Shown: piece by piece, positions 17,022 to 24,722 of the stretch | Layout: each line of letters begins with the position of its first letter | Position numbering within the stretch: position 1 is the stretch's first letter | Virus record (IMG/VR): IMGVR_UViG_3300020109_000105 | Span: 1 to 28,780 of that record | Strand: one strand, 5' to 3' | Length of the DNA stretch: 28,780 nt | Origin: a virus | Program-made: the position numbers and the translations under genes | Notes under the pieces: generated by a model | Databases searched by the model: none | Told to the model about the DNA's origin: nothing | Seen by the model: only the letters and a program-made list of their open reading frames with translations

Positions 17022-18146
17022 GGTATTTGTCATAAAGTCAATATCTTCTTTTTTCTGAGAAATACTATTAATTATTTCAATCCATGTATCGTGAATTTTA
17101 TTGATATCAAAATTTTCGACACTTGAAGGTAAACTCACACAAACTTTTCTTTCTTCTTCTATAAAATTTAAGTTTGTGTTTTCAGAAACTTCAAGAGAAA
17201 ACTCTACATCGTTTTTTGAACAATACATAAAAAACTCAAAGAAAATTTTTGAGTTAAAAACATCATCAATTTTTTCTTCCATAAGTACATTATTTTTGTT
17301 ATATGTATACCAACCATTTAATTCGGGTATAATTGTATCTTCTTTAAGATGTAAAAAAACCATTCTCGTTGGGCTCACAGTATGAAATCTAAAATCATAG
17401 TTCAATGATACCAAAACCAAAAAATCAATGTTTTTACCAATGTAGTCCTTTACATCTATTATGTTTTTAAAACTATCACCTTGAAATTTAACAACCTTAC
17501 TTTGAATCCTTTTTACTTTTGTGTCATCCTTATTATTCACCGTGAACAAATCACAACCATTAATCATATCAATCAAAGAACCTCTATATAAAGATGTCCT
17601 GTAAATATTCACCGATTTTACATTTTTTTTAAAATAGTACTCAATACATAATTCTGCAAACGTACCTATTCCCATAGTTTTCGATGCGATGTTAAAAAGT
17701 TCATATAAAAAATCATTTATCCCAATAATTTTATGGTCAATTAATATACGGTCTTTGTATTCTCTAAACCATTTAAAATAGTTAATTATTTCTTCTTCAA
17801 CTGATAAACTATCATCAAAAGTGATATCCCTTAATGGTTTTCCATTTAGGTTATTAATTCCTTTAAAAAAATAATCCTGAAAAATCCATTCATTTAATTT
17901 TTCAATTATTTTTATATTGATAAGATAGTTTGTGTTAAACTGATTCACGGGTGACCAAGAACCTTTAGGGGTTAATACACCATAAGTTCCATTTTTTTGA
18001 CAAAAACCATATTGATTTTTATTAAAATAACATTCTTTAAAAACCTCTCTCCACTCACTCAAAAAAAGGTCCTTAGTGGGTCCCTTTATTGTGCAAATCT
18101 TTTTTATATGATTTTCAATGTTTTTTGAGATTTCAGCAGAATACAT
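16998..18146 (-). CDS. Unrecognised protein with PD-(D/E)XK nuclease-like motifs
   Basis: The 382-residue product has no close match that I recognise. It has the spacing of a PD-(D/E)XK nuclease core: helix GTFAELCIEYYFKK (Glu near 163), then GSLIDMINGCDLFTVN (Asp near 199), then RIQSKVVKF (Gln-x-Lys near 215), followed by DVKDYIGKNIDFLVLVSLN. These are strand-helix landmarks of restriction-type and related nucleases. The N-terminal 150 residues and the C-terminal ~130 residues are unassigned. It is convergent with the helicase, with a 24-base overlap, and divergent from the gp13-like gene. Upstream is a TATATTTG box at 18166-18173, unlike the late motif elsewhere. It could be a nuclease in DNA processing, packaging or host interference. 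The motif reading is tentative. Confidence 0.75.
   Translation of the reverse strand: MYSAEISKNIENHIKKICTIKGPTKDLFLSEWREVFKECYFNKNQYGFCQKNGTYGVLTPKGSWSPVNQFNTNYLINIKIIEKLNEWIFQDYFFKGINNLNGKPLRDITFDDSLSVEEEIINYFKWFREYKDRILIDHKIIGINDFLYELFNIASKTMGIGTFAELCIEYYFKKNVKSVNIYRTSLYRGSLIDMINGCDLFTVNNKDDTKVKRIQSKVVKFQGDSFKNIIDVKDYIGKNIDFLVLVSLNYDFRFHTVSPTRMVFLHLKEDTIIPELNGWYTYNKNNVLMEEKIDDVFNSKIFFEFFMYCSKNDVEFSLEVSENTNLNFIEEERKVCVSLPSSVENFDINKIHDTWIEIINSISQKKEDIDFMTNTLKNLFKN
17004..17022. other. 8-bp inverted repeat at the helicase/nuclease-like convergent overlap
   Basis: CTTAAAGA GAT TCTTTAAG is a perfect 8-bp inverted repeat with a 3-base loop at the point where the two convergent genes overlap. It spans the helicase stop codon. 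The stem is AT-rich and no T-run follows, so terminator strength is doubtful. Confidence 0.4.
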
Positions 18147-18165
18147 GTCATTTAAAATATTAAAA

Positions 18166-18173
18166 CAAATATA
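18166..18173 (-). promoter_or_regulatory. Host-like promoter -7 box before nuclease-like gene
   Basis: On the minus strand this is TATATTTG, matching the Bacteroidota -7 consensus TAnnTTTG, 20 bases before the ATG. No clear TTG -33 element lies at the usual 19-21 base spacing; only a T-rich stretch is there. The same box precedes the DNA polymerase gene. Confidence 0.4.
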
Positions 18174-18190
18174 AAGATATTTATTGATAA
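18173..18190 (+). promoter_or_regulatory. Late-type promoter motif before gp13-like gene
   Basis: AAAGATATTTATTGATAA with the core TATTTAT at 18178-18184 is identical over 18 bases to the motif before the sheath gene on the opposite strand. It lies about 17 bases before the ATG. Confidence 0.55.
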
Positions 18191-18200
18191 ATAAAAATCA

Positions 18201-19319
18201 ATGTCAACCACTGTAATTTCAAATACTGAAAAACAAAAATTGTACTCGCAAGTCTTTCACTTGTTAGGTCTACCAGTTAGAGGTGTGGAACTAACGGAGG
18301 AACAGATGGACACTTTTTTGGAATTATCCGTGTCTGAGTATGAACAATACGTAAGTGATTGGTTAATTGAATCACAATGGTCAGCGCTTGCGGGTCTTAA
18401 CGTTGATACACAATCATTGTCGCGAGCGTTTACAACAAGAAGTTTAGATTATGAAACACAATACACCCATTCTTATTCCAAGATTGTTGGATTACAGACG
18501 GGAGGTAATAGTGAATTAAAAAAAGATTACATTTCATTGTCCGCAAATACACAAACTTATGTAGTACCGGCCGGTAGAGAAATTAACGAGTTGCTATGGT
18601 TCTCAAGGGCAGAATTGACCGACTCTATTGTTGACCCGTTTTTAGGTGGTTTTGGTGGTCTTGGAGGTGTGGCTTTTGGTGGTGTTGGTGGATTTGCACA
18701 ACAAGGCGCGTCTGGCTCATATTTCTTATTACCCGCTTATGATTTACTTTTAAGAATGGGTGATAGAAATATTAAAAATCGTTTAATAGGTGGCGACTTA
18801 ACATATAGAATTACAGCAGGACCTAACGGAACGAAAATAGTTCACTTATATAACGTACCGGGTGGCAGATTTGATTTTGGTTCAATTCAAAATAATAGAC
18901 AAAAAGTTTGGTATTGGTATTATGACACTACAGACCCTGATACGTGTTTAGATAAAAATAGTGGTATAGTAAAATTACCATCAGATGTAGAAACCGAAGA
19001 ACTAACTTGGGATATGTTAAATAAACCTGCACAAAACTGGGTTAGAAAATACTTGATTGCATATTCTAAAGAGGGTTTAGGTAGGATATATGGTAAATTT
19101 TCAGGTGATTTACAAGTGCCCGATAGCTCGGTAAAATTAGATTATTCAAGTCTGCTCCAAGAAGGTAAAGACGAAAAATTAAAACTGATAGAGGAATTAA
19201 TGAATCGTTTAGAAAGACTAAGACCCGACAAATTATTGGAAAGAAAAGGTATGGAAGCTGAAAACATAAACAAAGCTCTTAAATACAGACCTTTCCAATC
19301 ACCATTTAACGTTATATAA
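18201..19319 (+). CDS. Neck / head completion protein (T4 gp13-like)
   Basis: The 372-residue protein begins with a helical region ending in LGLPVRGVELTEEQMDTFLE and LSVSEYEQYVSDWL, matching the N-terminal 'L-G-x-P-V, D-x-x-L-E-x-F-x-E-Y' pattern of gp13-like neck proteins. The C-terminal helices, WVRKYLIAYSKEGLGRIYGK then FSGDLQVPDSSVKLDYSSLL and KLKLIEELMNRLERL, are the hallmark 'W-x-K-x-Y, G-x-x-x-K-F' region. Residues ~148-175 are a Gly-rich run (LGGFGGLGGVAFGGVGGF) not expected in gp13. The protein joins the DNA-filled head to the tail. It is on the plus strand with its own late-type motif, apart from the other neck genes, and ends 1 base from the convergent polymerase gene. Confidence 0.82.
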   Translation: MSTTVISNTEKQKLYSQVFHLLGLPVRGVELTEEQMDTFLELSVSEYEQYVSDWLIESQWSALAGLNVDTQSLSRAFTTRSLDYETQYTHSYSKIVGLQTGGNSELKKDYISLSANTQTYVVPAGREINELLWFSRAELTDSIVDPFLGGFGGLGGVAFGGVGGFAQQGASGSYFLLPAYDLLLRMGDRNIKNRLIGGDLTYRITAGPNGTKIVHLYNVPGGRFDFGSIQNNRQKVWYWYYDTTDPDTCLDKNSGIVKLPSDVETEELTWDMLNKPAQNWVRKYLIAYSKEGLGRIYGKFSGDLQVPDSSVKLDYSSLLQEGKDEKLKLIEELMNRLERLRPDKLLERKGMEAENINKALKYRPFQSPFNVI

Positions 19320-19320
19320 T

Positions 19321-22218
19321 TCAGATATTAGTTGCGTGGTAAGCGAAATCGTTACCATTTGTTTGTATTATTTCGTCTTCATTACTCCTAATACTTTCGG
19401 CTTGAAGAGAAACTACCTTTCTATTTAAATCAACCCAATATGGGTCAGCAAGATTTAAACTATCTTCTACATACATAAAAAATGGGTCCTTATTTACTCT
19501 ATTCCAAAACAAAACTTCACTGTCAGAAAGAGTCATGACATCATCGTATTTGTCTTGGCCATCTTCTTTTAATGGGAATCCACCCACTAATTCACATTGT
19601 GTTCTGGTAAAATACTGTCTATCCTCAGGTTTTTCAACCAAAATATCGTGACGTATTTCAGGTTTAAAGACAACTAAAAGTGTTTCGATTCTTTTGTTAA
19701 AATTGGTCAAATATCTAGACACATTATAATTTCCCGTCATATCTGGATTGTCAGATAATTCTTTTTCAGAAATCATATAACAATTGATTTGAATGTAATT
19801 ATCTGGCATTGGTTTACCATTTTGTTGAGTAAACTCTTCCTGTTGTTTTTTACTTGGTTTAGTTATCTTTTGCACATCGCCATCAGATTTATTCTGACCA
19901 TTATTAATATAATAAATTGTCTCACCAAGAGTTGCGGGGTAGTTATTTTTAATAACCAATTCCATATGTGCTTGACGAGACATTAATGACCCCGCTTTTG
20001 TTGTTTTCTTGATGTGTTTCTTATAATCCTCTACCGATTGTTTAACACGAGATTTGTTAGCCATTTTAGACAATGGTATTTTTTTATCATAAATTTCTTG
20101 AACATATTTGTAATAAAGTTCAACAAAAGACAATCCATCACCATTTAATAAATGTTTTAAACCCTCATCCAAAAATTCAACAACATACTGTTGTAGTTTT
20201 TTTGATTTAATCGTATTTCCGGTTAATTTAATCTTCTCTTTTCCCTTCTTAATAATTTTGATGATATAGTTTTTTCTTGATACATTAATACAAGCCGGTG
20301 CGGTGTAATCAATATCAAGACCCATTTCATTTCTCATAAATGTATCATTAAATTCTGCGGTGTCGGCTTCAATACCCACATATTCTATACCATCTTGTAC
20401 TAATTCATTTAAACCTTTACCAACGTAAATGTGGGTATCAACATCATCAGGAGTAGAAAAATTTACTCCGTCCGTATCCATAACCAATGGAACATAACCT
20501 TTTTTCTCAAAAAACATAATCATCATACGGAGACATTGACGGCCAGTACAAGTAATTGTTTCACCCATATTCATATCGCCCCACGGAAATACTTGAGGAG
20601 CCGATAATGAACCAAAATATGCATTAATGAAAATTTTAATTGGTAATTGTTTACGGTCATACATTTCGGCCTCATCTGGATTTGATTTTGATAATTGACT
20701 TGCGAGTCTTTTGTATTTGATACGAATGTTTCGGAAATACTTTAACATTGATTTCTGAACACCCATAACATCACACTCAGGAAAAACATCATAAACCAAT
20801 TGAATTGATGGATAAAGTGAAGCATAGTCAAACTTCACAATATTCTTAGAGTATCCAACATTCAATAGTCTTGAAAGACCCCCTGTGATTGCTCTTTTCT
20901 CATCTTTAGTAGGAATTGCTAACCCATTTTCATACGACCACGCTAACATGATAATTTTCCAAAGAGTCGCTGTACCCATGGTTGCAATTCTTTCATAAGT
21001 GGTTGGTACCAATTTAGATAGTAAAAATGTTGATTGTGAAAATGAATCATCAACAATCATTGTTTCATATAAGTCATCGTCAAGATATTGTTCCACAATT
21101 CTTTGACCGGGCCATATTTCATACTTATTTGGGTACTTGTCCAATAAGTTTTCGGTACCAAGTTCACCAATTCTTTTATATTTACCTGTTTTAGGATTAA
21201 CGTAATAACTATGGTTTTCTAAATATATTTTGGAAATGAACGCACCATCAACATACACTCTATTAGGTTTTTCTTTCTCTAAATACTGAGTGATATATTT
21301 CAATCCCCAAGATTTAATTTCTGAATTGATTGCTTGGGCTCTTCTAACCGCGTGTGAGATGTCTACAATATTGTGACCCCAAATCACGTGTTGTGTATAA
21401 GGTTCAATTTCGTTTGCTAATTTAAGTAGACCCTCTTTTTGTTTAATACCATCAGATGTCAATATTGAAGTACACTCAACAATGTCAACACCTAAAATTT
21501 CCGCTCTTTTAAGTATAAATGGAAAGTCAAATGATGCTGAGTTATAACCACCAATAATTGTTGGTTTCAATTCTTTTATGATTTCAAAAAACTCCTCAAT
21601 ACATTTCTTTTCACCATCAGGACCAAAAGCGGAGATTGTTTTTTGTAAACCACGATTGTCTTTAACTCCAATAAGAATTATCTCATTAGTTATTGGTTCA
21701 AGACCAGTGGTCTCAATATCAAATACAAATCTGTGTACACCCGAGTAATCATCAATACCCTTGAAAAGTCTTTTTTTCTTTTGAATTAGATATTGTTCAA
21801 CAGGAGACAATATAGTAAATAGATGTTTAAACTTATCACCCCATGGGTCAACTCCACCCTGTTTGAAAAAATTGATTAGTTCTCGGTATCCTTTTAAACT
21901 CTTTATCAAATAGTTTTGACCATTTTCGAGCCTTTCGTTACCGTAAGTCTTAAGTTTATCAATAATAATCCCATATTCACCCATTTTTTTCTTTTGAGTG
22001 GATTTACTACCTTGATAAAAATTACAAGAACTTAAATCGCCAACCCAAAGGAATGGCGTGAAAGAATCTGGTTTAACCAATTTACCCCTTTCAGGGTCTT
22101 GAATAATTTTGTAAATTTTGTTGTTTTGATAATCGTATTCAACCCCAACAATAAATTCTTCAGGGTCCCACCCGTTTAAAAAGTTCTCGATTACCTCTTG
22201 AGAAATAACTTCTGACAT
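19321..22218 (-). CDS. Family B DNA polymerase (T4 gp43-like)
   Basis: The 965-residue polymerase has an N-terminal 3'-5' exonuclease with FVFDIETTGLEP (Exo I, ~167-178), GGYNSASFDFPFI (Exo II, ~222) and QYLDDDLYET (Exo III-like). The polymerase motifs are VKFDYASLYPSIQ (motif A, ~462), KIFINAYFGSL (motif B, ~527) and VMDTDGVNFS (motif C, ~577). All catalytic Asp residues are visible, so it should be active for synthesis and proofreading. T4 gp43 is 898 residues, so this is slightly longer. No intein or intron interrupts it. It has a TATATTTG box (22280-22287) and a leader with a 7-bp inverted repeat (22249-22265), and it lacks the late motif. This is the phage replicative polymerase. Confidence 0.95.
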   Translation of the reverse strand: MSEVISQEVIENFLNGWDPEEFIVGVEYDYQNNKIYKIIQDPERGKLVKPDSFTPFLWVGDLSSCNFYQGSKSTQKKKMGEYGIIIDKLKTYGNERLENGQNYLIKSLKGYRELINFFKQGGVDPWGDKFKHLFTILSPVEQYLIQKKKRLFKGIDDYSGVHRFVFDIETTGLEPITNEIILIGVKDNRGLQKTISAFGPDGEKKCIEEFFEIIKELKPTIIGGYNSASFDFPFILKRAEILGVDIVECTSILTSDGIKQKEGLLKLANEIEPYTQHVIWGHNIVDISHAVRRAQAINSEIKSWGLKYITQYLEKEKPNRVYVDGAFISKIYLENHSYYVNPKTGKYKRIGELGTENLLDKYPNKYEIWPGQRIVEQYLDDDLYETMIVDDSFSQSTFLLSKLVPTTYERIATMGTATLWKIIMLAWSYENGLAIPTKDEKRAITGGLSRLLNVGYSKNIVKFDYASLYPSIQLVYDVFPECDVMGVQKSMLKYFRNIRIKYKRLASQLSKSNPDEAEMYDRKQLPIKIFINAYFGSLSAPQVFPWGDMNMGETITCTGRQCLRMMIMFFEKKGYVPLVMDTDGVNFSTPDDVDTHIYVGKGLNELVQDGIEYVGIEADTAEFNDTFMRNEMGLDIDYTAPACINVSRKNYIIKIIKKGKEKIKLTGNTIKSKKLQQYVVEFLDEGLKHLLNGDGLSFVELYYKYVQEIYDKKIPLSKMANKSRVKQSVEDYKKHIKKTTKAGSLMSRQAHMELVIKNNYPATLGETIYYINNGQNKSDGDVQKITKPSKKQQEEFTQQNGKPMPDNYIQINCYMISEKELSDNPDMTGNYNVSRYLTNFNKRIETLLVVFKPEIRHDILVEKPEDRQYFTRTQCELVGGFPLKEDGQDKYDDVMTLSDSEVLFWNRVNKDPFFMYVEDSLNLADPYWVDLNRKVVSLQAESIRSNEDEIIQTNGNDFAYHATNI

Positions 22219-22248
22219 ATCATATAAATTTGTTTTGACACATTTGCT

Positions 22249-22265
22249 TACAACAAAATGTTGTA
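22249..22265 (-). promoter_or_regulatory. Inverted repeat in DNA polymerase leader (possible operator)
   Basis: TACAACA AAA TGTTGTA is a perfect 7-bp inverted repeat with a 3-base loop, about 30 bases before the polymerase ATG and downstream of the candidate promoter. It could be a DNA operator or an mRNA hairpin. T4 and RB69 gp43 bind a hairpin in their own mRNA to repress translation, but there the hairpin overlaps the ribosome binding site. Confidence 0.4.
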
Positions 22266-22279
22266 GTTTGTCTTACTAA

Positions 22280-22287
22280 CAAATATA
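22280..22287 (-). promoter_or_regulatory. Host-like promoter -7 box before DNA polymerase
   Basis: TATATTTG on the minus strand matches the Bacteroidota -7 consensus TAnnTTTG. A T-rich stretch lies 21-26 bases upstream but no clear TTG. The distance to the ATG leaves a leader of about 55 bases. Confidence 0.45.
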
Positions 22288-22305
22288 CGAAACTTTTCTC
22301 ACATC

Positions 22306-22674
22306 TTAAAAAATGGTAATAAATAGTTTTTCTTTAACGGGAAGTATCAGTTTTGTGGTTGGATTTAAACTTGTATTTAAAAATTGAACGGTTATTTTAC
22401 CTTCGTATTTACCAACTATAGCGGTTTGAGATTCGGTAAATTGATGAGTGATATAATATTCGTCGGTCGTTTGATTGTATTTTTTATCTCTTGTTGTAAT
22501 CAAACATGTGGAGTTCAATATCTCGGGTTCACCCGTTTCCACATCGTACATATCAAAAGTAATGTCACAACTTTCTAACATGTCATTAAATCCTGACTTA
22601 TCATTTTTTCCATCATCAATAAGTCTCATTTTTAAAATTGGTTGCGACGCTCCCTGTCTTATAAAAAATTCCAT
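22306..22674 (-). CDS. BppU-N-like virion surface/baseplate protein
   Basis: The 122-residue protein reads like the N-terminal domain of phage baseplate upper proteins (BppU-N): an opening RQGASQPILKMRLIDDGK, an ITFDMYDVETGEPEI strand pair, then EYYITHQFTESQTAIVGKYEG and a closing ITVQF segment. That is the 'polarity of input, T-x-x-D-M, transition, G-x-Y-x-G-x-x-x-V-x-F' pattern of the family, which attaches receptor-binding parts in some phages. No fibre domain follows here. It is downstream of the 573-residue lectin-like gene and a 60-residue gene on the same strand, and has its own motif AATATTTATAAAATATG. The role as an adaptor or decoration protein is inferred. Confidence 0.55.
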   Translation of the reverse strand: MEFFIRQGASQPILKMRLIDDGKNDKSGFNDMLESCDITFDMYDVETGEPEILNSTCLITTRDKKYNQTTDEYYITHQFTESQTAIVGKYEGKITVQFLNTSLNPTTKLILPVKEKLFITIF

Positions 22675-22679
22675 ATTTT

Positions 22680-22686
22680 ATAAATA
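22680..22686 (-). promoter_or_regulatory. Late-type promoter motif before BppU-N-like gene
   Basis: On the minus strand this is TATTTAT within AAATATTTATAAAATATG, ending at the ATG of the 122-residue gene. It follows the same pattern as at the other transcription-unit heads. Confidence 0.4.
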
Positions 22687-22758
22687 TTTTAAAATTAGTA
22701 AATTATTATTATTTAACAGATTCAACTTCAGAACAACAAAATGCACTAATAGGGCCGA

Positions 22759-22941
22759 TTACTTATAGTGGTTGTATAATGTACTACTAGCTCTTCTGTT
22801 TGAAATTGGTGTGGGATATCTACCTGAAACAGGTTTGTTCGCACCACTATAAGTCTTACTTGGTCGTGGCATGTTAATCTGAGCCTTCATTTGTTTTTGA
22901 AGGTACTCAGCAATATCCAACATCATTCCATCAACCGCCAT
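22759..22941 (-). CDS. Small hypothetical virion-associated protein (60 aa)
   Basis: The 60-residue product starts MAVDGMMLDIAEYLQKQM and has a basic, Pro-rich middle (PRPSKTYSGANKPVSGRY) and an ending NRRASSTLYNHYK. The 'helix, P-x-P, S-G-R-x-P-x-P-I-x-N, A-S-S-x-L-Y-N' pattern recalls the start of small tail-completion proteins, but it is too short to assign. It starts 3 bases after the stop of the 573-residue gene, so it is translationally coupled and probably structural. Past its stop, the -1 frame stays open for 17 codons (GPISAFCCSEVESVK), with no start codon, so the gene may be truncated or use frameshifting. Coupling to a real gene and the absence of another ORF here support it as real. 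Confidence 0.55.
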   Translation of the reverse strand: MAVDGMMLDIAEYLQKQMKAQINMPRPSKTYSGANKPVSGRYPTPISNRRASSTLYNHYK

Positions 22942-22944
22942 AGA

Positions 22945-24666
22945 TTAGTAAATTACAATATAGTTAGGGCATGGGTCAAACACAGAGTTAATTGTTACTG
23001 ATACAAGATTTTCACCAGGTATTAACGAATTGATATTAACTTGTTTGTGATGCTGGTTTGTTGACATAACTGTCGTAGCGTTTGCTGTCCCACCTAAACT
23101 ACCCAAAACACTAAAGTTTATTGTGACATTACATAACGCTTGTGCTGGTATTGTATGACCGCTGTCTTCCCATAAATGGAAATCTGCGTTATTATTATTC
23201 AATCTAACCCCCGTTAAGTATTGGGTTGTTATAGAAGTAGATGTCGGGGTTGGAGTGGGAGTAGGAGTCGCAGTTGGTGTAATTGAAGGAGTCGGTGTAG
23301 AGGTTGTTGTTAAAGAGGTCATACTATCAATACAATCTGTGACACACTCAGTTATATTATAATATGGTTTAGTGGATACTAAATAATTGTGACTAACTCT
23401 AACAAAATTTAATGGTTCTTCATAGTATCTAATTCTTTTATAATTAAAACATGAAATTCCCATATTATGTATTCCTCCCGAATATTGGGTACCACCCGCC
23501 CACGATTGAATCATAGGTTGATACCCCCTTGTTGAGGGTATAACTTCCTCCCACCCTTTTAATTTATATATTGTTCTACCATTTAAGTAAATTTTCAAAG
23601 TACCCACTCTTCTTCCTCTTTCTAAAGCCCATTTTTTATTTAAAACTTCAATGTCTTCAAATGTTGGGGTGGCTCCGGTTAACCAATCACTAATTGCGGT
23701 TGTAAGTGTTCGTCCAGTAATTAAATCGTTCCAACCACCATCATTTTCTATTCTACAATCTGTATAATATTTGTCTCTTTCAAAAGAAATTGTGATATTA
23801 AAATCATTTGACGTTCCGTCTGTACATAAAACAGGTGTTTGTCCTGAGGAAGTATAAAAGGTTTCGGTGAATCCGCTATTTGTTACACATATTCCCGAAT
23901 ATCTAATTGACCTCCATTGTATTCTACCATCATTTGTAAATGAAAATGATAAATTATTATCGGCATAATCTAATAAATCGTTCTCACCACGAACACCTAA
24001 ATAATAAATAGTTCTACCGCTTATCCAATCTAAACCATTTCTATTTAGTACTAGGTCAATAGTCCAACCTTTTTCTGTTCTTCTATGTACTTTATATGAA
24101 CAGTTATCAGCGCCGGCACCGTGGTTAATTTGATAAGCCCATGGTTTCGCTTCGGGTATGGAATCTTGAGGGCAACAATTATCTGTATCGGCTAATTTAG
24201 CGACACAAGCGTAAGACGCTCCCGTTATTCCTGTTGTGAAACCTGAAGTGTTGAGTGAAAATGGGTTTGAAATTGAATTATTGTATCCGTTATTCCTCAA
24301 ATAGTGAGTATTACTATAAAGTTTGTAAGAGTATACGTCGTTTTGTAAAATAATATCTGAATTTCCTAATGTGTTGGTAAACGCCGAGTAACTTAAAGTC
24401 CAAGTTAATGCAGAATACGTGTAACCACTGTCATTCACACTATTGTTATACTCAATTAAAGATATCGTATCTCTAACGCAATCAGTGTTTTGTAGCGATG
24501 TTGTATTAATTGTTAGTGCGGTATAAGTTATGGCGGTATTTAAATCTAAAACTAATTCATCATAGTCGTCTTGAGTTTTTGATATTTCATAATCATAGTA
24601 CTCCGATGAATCTAATTGTAAATCTAACCTACTACCATAATATTTGAGTATGTTTTGACTATTCAT
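22945..24666 (-). CDS. Lectin/jelly-roll-like virion surface protein with Pro-Thr linker
   Basis: The 573-residue protein has a beta-rich body (residues 1-~455) and a Pro/Thr/Ser linker (SITPTATPTPTPTPTSTS), then a C-terminal ~100-residue beta domain starting TGVRLNNNNADFHLWEDSGH. In the body, GWTIDLVLNRNGLDWISG, SFSFTNDGRIQWRS and GTLKIYLNGRTIYKLKGWE resemble concanavalin/LamG-type jelly-roll strands that bind sugars. There are many Cys residues (for example DNCCPQD). It likely sits on the virion surface as a fibre or decoration protein with a host-binding role. It has its own late-type motif (GATATTTATAG) and is followed by two small coupled genes. The lectin fold is a judgement by eye. Confidence 0.6.
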   Translation of the reverse strand: MNSQNILKYYGSRLDLQLDSSEYYDYEISKTQDDYDELVLDLNTAITYTALTINTTSLQNTDCVRDTISLIEYNNSVNDSGYTYSALTWTLSYSAFTNTLGNSDIILQNDVYSYKLYSNTHYLRNNGYNNSISNPFSLNTSGFTTGITGASYACVAKLADTDNCCPQDSIPEAKPWAYQINHGAGADNCSYKVHRRTEKGWTIDLVLNRNGLDWISGRTIYYLGVRGENDLLDYADNNLSFSFTNDGRIQWRSIRYSGICVTNSGFTETFYTSSGQTPVLCTDGTSNDFNITISFERDKYYTDCRIENDGGWNDLITGRTLTTAISDWLTGATPTFEDIEVLNKKWALERGRRVGTLKIYLNGRTIYKLKGWEEVIPSTRGYQPMIQSWAGGTQYSGGIHNMGISCFNYKRIRYYEEPLNFVRVSHNYLVSTKPYYNITECVTDCIDSMTSLTTTSTPTPSITPTATPTPTPTPTSTSITTQYLTGVRLNNNNADFHLWEDSGHTIPAQALCNVTINFSVLGSLGGTANATTVMSTNQHHKQVNINSLIPGENLVSVTINSVFDPCPNYIVIY

Positions 24667-24674
24667 GCTATTCT

Positions 24675-24705
24675 ATAAATATCTTTCCTTTCTTTTGATA
24701 TTTAT
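24675..24705. promoter_or_regulatory. Divergent late-type promoters, lectin-like gene (-) and 252-aa gene (+)
   Basis: Two TATTTAT cores lie back to back in a 56-base gap. The minus-strand copy (24675-24681) is within AAAGATATTTATAGAATA. The plus-strand copy (24699-24705) is within TTGATATTTATTATAAAA. Each is in the sense orientation of its own gene. Confidence 0.5.
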
Positions 24706-24722
24706 TATAAAAAGATTATTGC

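Noticed and set aside
22475-22768. Plus-strand ORF of 97 codons over the BppU-N-like gene
   Set aside because: It is antisense to a gene with a recognisable domain pattern and its own promoter motif, and its composition is that of a shadow frame.
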